DNA of 64,000 bases from Bacteroidales bacterium (GTDB lineage Bacteria > Bacteroidota > Bacteroidia > Bacteroidales > F082): contig JAEETH010000001.1 in assembly GCA_016290215.1 (NCBI GenBank), forward strand, positions 62,001-126,000. Reading direction: 5' to 3'. Below the pieces are notes generated by a model, which saw only the letters and a list, made by a program, of their open reading frames with translations, did no database searches and had not been told where the DNA came from. This document shows, one piece after another, positions 59,384 through 64,000 of this stretch (position 1 is its first letter; every line of letters begins with the position of its first letter). Made by a program: the position numbers and the translations under genes.

Positions 59384-59710
59384 ATGTCTTTACTTTACGA
59401 CTTTAATATGGATACTGCGGATGAACTCGCTGCACACCTATCAGAGAATGTCAAGCACCGCAGACTGGAAAAAGGCCTCTCGCGCAAAGCACTTTCGATG
59501 ATGAGCGGCGTGCCTGTTCCCACTATTACCAAGTTTGAGCAACAGCATAGCATTTCATTAATCGGTTTCATAGCCTTGGCCAAGGCCTTAGGCTATACCG
59601 ATGCGCTGAAGTCGCTACTGGCTGAGCCCATCTATTCCACTATGGAAGAATTAGACACCATCAACAAAAACAAGAACCGAAAACGCGGAAGAAATGAATT
59701 CCATCAGTAA
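59384..59710 (+). CDS. hipB: HipB-like antitoxin (XRE-family HTH)
   Basis: 108 residues. An XRE-type helix-turn-helix spans about 20-75 ('LSENVKHRRLEKGLSRKALS', 'MSGVPVPTITKFEQQHSIS', 'LIGFIALAKALG'). The C-terminal tail is basic and ends in 'NKNKNRKRGRNEFHQ'. It overlaps hipA by 17 nt. In HipBA systems HipB binds the operator and neutralises HipA; the inverted repeat around the promoter fits autoregulation. Confidence 0.85.
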   Translation: MSLLYDFNMDTADELAAHLSENVKHRRLEKGLSRKALSMMSGVPVPTITKFEQQHSISLIGFIALAKALGYTDALKSLLAEPIYSTMEELDTINKNKNRKRGRNEFHQ

Positions 59711-60797
59711 ACTCCATGTCAAATACCACGGGAAACCTGTCGGCGAGCTGACCATGACCCCTGACGAAAAACGCTGCGTGTTCTGCTATGACAAAGAATG
59801 GCTCGCCTCAGGTTTTTCCATCTCGCCTTTGGACTTACCTTTGAAATCGGACTTGTTCATCGCGCCCGAACGGCCTTTCTGGGGCAATTTCGGTATCTTC
59901 GAAGACAGCCTGCCCGACGGCTACGGACGTTACCTGCTCAATCGAATGCTCCGCCAACAAGGGATAGACGAGTCGCAACTGACACCGCTGCAACGGCTGA
60001 GTATAATAGGGAATGCGGGCATGGGTGCTTTATGCTATGAACCAGAAACCCGATTGGAACCCGTCAAAGAAACCCTGTCTTTTGACCATCTTCAGGCACT
60101 GGCTTTGGAGGTACTATCAGAACGCAATGAGAAAGACACTGCCCTTCTTTATTATAACAGTGGCAACTCGGGTGGTTGTCGCCCAAAATGTCTTTACCAC
60201 GACAAGGATGGCGATTGGCTGGTAAAATTCCGCCACACCTACGATCCGAAGAATTTTGGACTGTTAGAGTTCCAATACAACGAAATCGCTCGACGATGCG
60301 GCATAGAAGTCACTGATTTCAAGCTATTTGAAGGCAAGTATTTCGCCTCAAGACGTTTCGACCTCGCCCATGGCGAACGACTCCATGTGGCCACCGCTGG
60401 AGCCTTACTCAACGAGTCTGTCGAATTCCCGAAACTGGATTATAAGACTTTGCTGCACCTCACAGGTTTTCTTACCCAAGACCCCAAACAAGTGGAGGCC
60501 ATGTTCCGATTAATGGCATTCAACGTTTTTACCGACAACAAAGATGACCATGCCAAAAATTTCAGCTTTATTTATCGTGAAGGGCGTTGGCATTTGGCTC
60601 CTGCTTATGACCTAACCCCTGTTCCCGAAGGCTATCATGGAGAACATGCCACCTCTGTCAACGGAAACGGAAAGCCTTCTATAGAAGACATGATCGTTGT
60701 AGGAGAAAGCATCAGAATCCCCAAAAAGCGCGGCTTAGAAATCATCAACTTCATAAAAGAACACTGCAAAGAAATTCTCTCAAAAGATTATATGTAG
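59694..60797 (+). CDS. hipA: HipA-family kinase toxin
   Basis: 367 residues, full single-chain HipA. Residues about 1-95 form the HipA N-terminal (couple_hipA) domain ('KYHGKPVGELTMTPDEK', 'WGNFGIFEDSLPDGYGR'). The Ser/Thr kinase core follows with a P-loop-like 'NSGNSGGCRPKCLYHD' (GGARPK in most HipA; Ala is Cys here), catalytic 'FNVFTDNKDDHAKNFSF' and 'WHLAPAYDLTPVPEG' (metal-binding Asp). E. coli HipA phosphorylates GltX and causes persistence; this target is not established here. All key residues seem present. Confidence 0.9.
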   Translation: MNSISKLHVKYHGKPVGELTMTPDEKRCVFCYDKEWLASGFSISPLDLPLKSDLFIAPERPFWGNFGIFEDSLPDGYGRYLLNRMLRQQGIDESQLTPLQRLSIIGNAGMGALCYEPETRLEPVKETLSFDHLQALALEVLSERNEKDTALLYYNSGNSGGCRPKCLYHDKDGDWLVKFRHTYDPKNFGLLEFQYNEIARRCGIEVTDFKLFEGKYFASRRFDLAHGERLHVATAGALLNESVEFPKLDYKTLLHLTGFLTQDPKQVEAMFRLMAFNVFTDNKDDHAKNFSFIYREGRWHLAPAYDLTPVPEGYHGEHATSVNGNGKPSIEDMIVVGESIRIPKKRGLEIINFIKEHCKEILSKDYM

Positions 60798-60817
60798 TAG
60801 AATACAAAATTTTTCGT

Positions 60818-60825
60818 ACTTTTGC
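60818..60825 (+). promoter_or_regulatory. -7 promoter box for ileS
   Basis: TACTTTTG, 26 nt before ATG 60851. Confidence 0.7.
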
Positions 60826-60850
60826 CCCTCAAAATAGAAGCATCATTTTT

Positions 60851-63800
60851 ATGAAAAACAACTACAAGGAATATAAACAGCTGAATCTCACCGAGACAGC
60901 TGATGCCATCCGCAAGTTTTGGGAAGAAAACGATACCTTCCAAAAGAGCCTTGACAACCGCGACAAGGACAACGCTTTTGTTTTCTTCGAAGGTCCACCG
61001 AGTGCCAACGGTACTCCGGGCATCCACCATGTGATGGCCCGTTCCATCAAAGACGTGGTGTGCCGCTACCAAACCCTGAAAGGCAAACACGTGGTGCGTA
61101 AAGCCGGCTGGGACACCCACGGTCTACCCGTCGAACTGGGCGTGGAGAAGAAACTCGGCATCACCAAGGAAGACATCGGCAAGAAAATCAGCGTCGACGA
61201 CTACAACCGCGCCTGCCGCGAGGAGGTGATGAAATACAAGGACATGTGGGACGACCTCACCCGCAAGATGGGCTATTGGGTCAACCTCAACGACCCCTAC
61301 ATCACCTTCACCAACGACTACATTGAGACCTTGTGGTTCCTACTGAAAGACCTCTATAACAAAGGTTTGCTCTACAAAGGCTACACCATCCAACCCTACT
61401 CGCCTGCCGCTGGCACTGGCCTCAGCTCACACGAACTGAATATGCCTGGCTGCTACCGCGATGTGAAAGATTTGACTTGCGTGGCGTTGTTTAAGTTGAG
61501 AGTTGAGAGTTTAGAGTTTAGAGTTGAAGGTTTGACTACGTATGCAATAGCTTGGACTACTACACCATGGACTTTACCCTCAAACACGGCTCTCTGTGTG
61601 GGACCGAATATTGATTATGTCCTTTTGAAGACCGTCCATCCTTATACGGAAGAACCTTGCTGTATTATCATGGCCAAAGCCTTGGTGGAGACGATGTTCA
61701 AGGAAGCTCCTGAGGTCGTCAAGGAATTCAAGGGCAAGGACCTTGTCGGCATCGAGTACGAACAACTGATTCCTTGGGTCAACCCGGGAGAAGGAGCATT
61801 CCGCATCATCCCTGGCGACTACGTCACCACCGAGGATGGTACCGGTATCGTCCACATCGCGCCCACCTTCGGTGCCGACGACAAGCGCGTTGCTGCCGCC
61901 GCTGGCATCCCACCCTTGCAAATGATCGACAAGGACGGCAAGCCGCAGCCTATGGTGGACCGCACGGGTAAGTTCTTCCGCATCGAAGACCTCGACCCTG
62001 AGTTCGTCAAGAACTGCATGGACGTGGAGGCCTACCGCCCCTACGCCGGCCAGTTCGTGAAGAACGCCTACGACCCCAACAAGACCGAAAAAGACAAGTC
62101 GTTGGACGTCGACATCGTGATGCTCCTCAAGGAACAAGGCAAGCTCTTCAAGAGCGAGAAACATACCCACAACTACCCGCACTGCTGGCGCACCGACAAA
62201 CCCGTGCTCTACTATCCCCTCGACAGCTGGTTCATCAAGACCACGGCCCTCAAAGACCGCATGATCGAACTCAACAAGACCATCAACTGGAAGCCCGAGG
62301 CCACAGGTAGCGGCCGTTTCGGCAACTGGTTAGAGAACCTCGTCGACTGGAACCTGTCGCGTTCGCGCTACTGGGGCACACCGCTGCCCATCTGGCGTAC
62401 TGAGGACGGCAAGGAAGAAATCTGCATCGGCAGCGTCGAAGAGCTCCGCAACGAGATTGAGAAGAGCATAAAGGCGGGCTTCATGAAAGAGAACCCATAC
62501 GCCAGCGACGACTACACCAAGTTCGACCTGCACCGTCCTTACATCGACGGCGTGGTTTTGGTGTCGCCAAGCGGCAAGAAGATGTTCCGCGAACCCGACC
62601 TCATCGACGTGTGGTTCGACAGCGGCGCCATGCCTTACGCCCAATACCACTACATGGGTGACAAGACCGGTCTCCCCTTCCCCGCCGACTTCATCGCCGA
62701 AGGCGTCGACCAGACCCGTGGCTGGTTCTTCACACTACATGCCATCGCCACGATGTGCTTCGACAGTGTAGCCTACAAGAACGTCATTTCCAACGGCTTG
62801 GTCCTTGACAAAAACGGCAATAAGATGTCTAAACGTTTGGGCAATGCCGTCGACCCATTTGGTGCCATCGAGAAATTTGGTGCCGATGCCGTGCGTTGGT
62901 ACATGATCACCAACTCGCAGCCTTGGGACAACCTGAAGTTTGACGAGGCTGGCGTAGACGAGGTGCGCCGCAAGTTCTTCGGAACCTTGTACAACACCTA
63001 TGCTTTCTTCGCCTTGTATGCCAACATCGACAAGTTCGACTACAGCCAAGCCGACATTGACATCAAGAATCGTCCCGAAATCGACCGCTGGATTTTGTCG
63101 GAGCTCAACTCCCTCATCCTCGAAGTCGACAATGCCTATCAGAGCTACGAGCCCACCCGTGCGGGTCGCGCCATCGCAGAGTTCGTCGATGCCCACCTCA
63201 GCAACTGGTACGTTCGCCTTTCGCGCCGCCGTTTCTGGAAGAGCGAAGACAACCAAGACAAGCTGTCGGCCTACCAGACCCTTTATACCTGCCTTGAGAC
63301 CGTGGCAAGACTGAGTTCACCCATCGCACCGTTCTTCAGCGAACAGCTCTACCGCGACCTGAACAACGTCACGGGCCGCAATGCCGCTGAATCGGTGCAT
63401 TTGACCGACTTCCCCGTCGCTGACAAGACTTTTATCGACAAGGCTTTGGAGGAACGCATGGAAGCCGCACAACTCATCTCATCGCTGGTGCTCTCGCTGC
63501 GTAAGAAAGCCAACATCCGTGTGCGTCAGCCCCTGTCGAAAATCATGATCCCCGTCGCCAACGAGGCGATGAAAGCCCAGATCGAGAAGGTGTCGCACCT
63601 CATCAAGAGCGAGGTCAACATCAAGGAAATCGAGTTCCTCTCGCCCGACAACAACATCTTGGTGAAAAACGTGAAGCCCAACTTCAAGACCTTGGGCAAA
63701 AAGTACGGCAAGCAGATGAAGCAAATTCAAGCCTACTTCACCAACATGAGCCAAGATGAAATCCATGCCTTTGAGAAGAACAACGGTACCCACTTGAATG

Positions 63801-64000
63801 TGGACGGCGTTGACGTAGAATTAACCCTTGAAGATGCTTTGATTTCTACACAAGACATCCCCGGCTGGGCCGTCACTTCACAGGACGACCTCACCGTGGC
63901 CCTCGACATGACCATCACCGATGAACTGATGCAGGAAGGCCTCGCCCGCGAAATCGTGAACCGCGTGCAGAACCTCCGCAAGACAGGAGGATTCGAAGTC
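60851..64000 (+). CDS. ileS: Isoleucyl-tRNA synthetase (3' end outside window)
   Basis: Partial, 1050 codons visible; the frame stays open to the last base. Charges tRNA-Ile. Class I signatures: HIGH region 'GPPSANGTPGIHHVM', 'WDTHGLPVEL', editing-domain entry 'AWTTTPWTLPSNTALCVGP', 'GVDQTRGWFFTLHAIA' and KMSKS as 'NGNKMSKRLGNAVDP'. This is the large eukaryote-like (IleS2) form common in Bacteroidota. Residues about 216-230 (LRVESLEFRVEGLTT) are encoded by a low-complexity TTTAGAGT repeat whose codon use differs from the rest of the gene; it falls in a loop just before the editing domain. Confidence 0.93.
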   Translation, partial: MKNNYKEYKQLNLTETADAIRKFWEENDTFQKSLDNRDKDNAFVFFEGPPSANGTPGIHHVMARSIKDVVCRYQTLKGKHVVRKAGWDTHGLPVELGVEKKLGITKEDIGKKISVDDYNRACREEVMKYKDMWDDLTRKMGYWVNLNDPYITFTNDYIETLWFLLKDLYNKGLLYKGYTIQPYSPAAGTGLSSHELNMPGCYRDVKDLTCVALFKLRVESLEFRVEGLTTYAIAWTTTPWTLPSNTALCVGPNIDYVLLKTVHPYTEEPCCIIMAKALVETMFKEAPEVVKEFKGKDLVGIEYEQLIPWVNPGEGAFRIIPGDYVTTEDGTGIVHIAPTFGADDKRVAAAAGIPPLQMIDKDGKPQPMVDRTGKFFRIEDLDPEFVKNCMDVEAYRPYAGQFVKNAYDPNKTEKDKSLDVDIVMLLKEQGKLFKSEKHTHNYPHCWRTDKPVLYYPLDSWFIKTTALKDRMIELNKTINWKPEATGSGRFGNWLENLVDWNLSRSRYWGTPLPIWRTEDGKEEICIGSVEELRNEIEKSIKAGFMKENPYASDDYTKFDLHRPYIDGVVLVSPSGKKMFREPDLIDVWFDSGAMPYAQYHYMGDKTGLPFPADFIAEGVDQTRGWFFTLHAIATMCFDSVAYKNVISNGLVLDKNGNKMSKRLGNAVDPFGAIEKFGADAVRWYMITNSQPWDNLKFDEAGVDEVRRKFFGTLYNTYAFFALYANIDKFDYSQADIDIKNRPEIDRWILSELNSLILEVDNAYQSYEPTRAGRAIAEFVDAHLSNWYVRLSRRRFWKSEDNQDKLSAYQTLYTCLETVARLSSPIAPFFSEQLYRDLNNVTGRNAAESVHLTDFPVADKTFIDKALEERMEAAQLISSLVLSLRKKANIRVRQPLSKIMIPVANEAMKAQIEKVSHLIKSEVNIKEIEFLSPDNNILVKNVKPNFKTLGKKYGKQMKQIQAYFTNMSQDEIHAFEKNNGTHLNVDGVDVELTLEDALISTQDIPGWAVTSQDDLTVALDMTITDELMQEGLAREIVNRVQNLRKTGGFEV
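61496..61540 (+). repeat. Low-complexity GAGTTTAGAGT repeat within ileS
   Basis: TTGAGAGTTGAGAGTTTAGA and following units, in frame. It is the reverse complement of the AACTCTAAACTC repeats before tadA (22062-22112). Confidence 0.75.

Overview
The window looks like chromosome from a member of the Bacteroidales (phylum Bacteroidota). The evidence is Bacteroidota-type promoters (TAnnTTTG at -7, more than 20 placed just upstream of genes), type IX secretion (T9SS) C-terminal sorting tails on four exported proteins, an S46 dipeptidyl-peptidase, a single-chain glycyl-tRNA synthetase, a two-subunit methylmalonyl-CoA mutase (succinate/propionate pathway) and many lipoproteins. Species cannot be named from the sequence. 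Most genes are ordinary chromosomal genes. No integrase, transposase, phage structural gene or CRISPR array was seen.

Layout. 1-5.3 kb: end of an Ig-like surface protein, an L,D-transpeptidase, glyS, and an AlbA_2/ATPase-type regulator with repeated operator-like sites. 5.5-12 kb: two tandem related T9SS proteins (the second with BspA-type leucine-rich repeats) and a TPR-membrane-HTH signalling protein. 12.1-20.3 kb: a giant T9SS adhesin of about 2,600 codons on the minus strand, cut once by an in-frame TAG, with a small membrane-tailed protein overlapping its end. 20.4-30.7 kb: a two-gene overlapping module (54-aa ORF plus a DUF6169-like protein), an omega-amidase-like hydrolase, tadA, a lipoprotein, a ClC channel with CBS domains, exonuclease III, tRNA-Arg(CCT), an esterase, an S46 peptidase and two hypothetical proteins. 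30.8-38.5 kb: a MATE transporter, then a divergent four-gene overlapping operon (LysM plus degenerate transglycosylase, two SGNH-like proteins, MBOAT acyltransferase) that looks like an envelope O-acylation system. 38.5-48.8 kb: map, mutA, mutB, an AarF-type kinase, an M15 peptidase, an RlmI-type methyltransferase and two lipocalin-like lipoproteins. 48.9-64 kb: a T9SS endonuclease/phosphatase-fold protein, a 260-bp repeat array holding a GIY-YIG gene, a thioester-less alpha-2-macroglobulin, a PIN toxin-antitoxin pair, a polyprenyl synthase, hipBA, and ileS running off the end.

The most unusual property is the number of different short palindromic repeat families. Family A is a 28-bp GTAGAGACG...CGTCTCTAC palindrome. 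Family B is a 24-bp GGCCCTTCGAC...CTCAGGGACC element. Family C is a 260-bp tandem unit. Family E is a roughly 100-bp GACTATGAC hairpin. Family F is a roughly 130-bp hairpin. Families A and B lie inside genes without breaking the frame. Five family B copies in four exported proteins are all read in the same strand and frame as a Pro/Ala-Ser-Thr-Gly-Ser linker. An inverted pair of B sits in-frame inside a cytosolic prenyl synthase. This resembles Rickettsia palindromic elements but with an apparent preference for exported-protein linkers.

Regulation visible in the sequence includes very short leaders from TAnnTTTG promoters, five copies of AACTTAACCA around the AlbA_2 gene, an 11-bp inverted repeat around the hipBA promoter, and several strong hairpin terminators.
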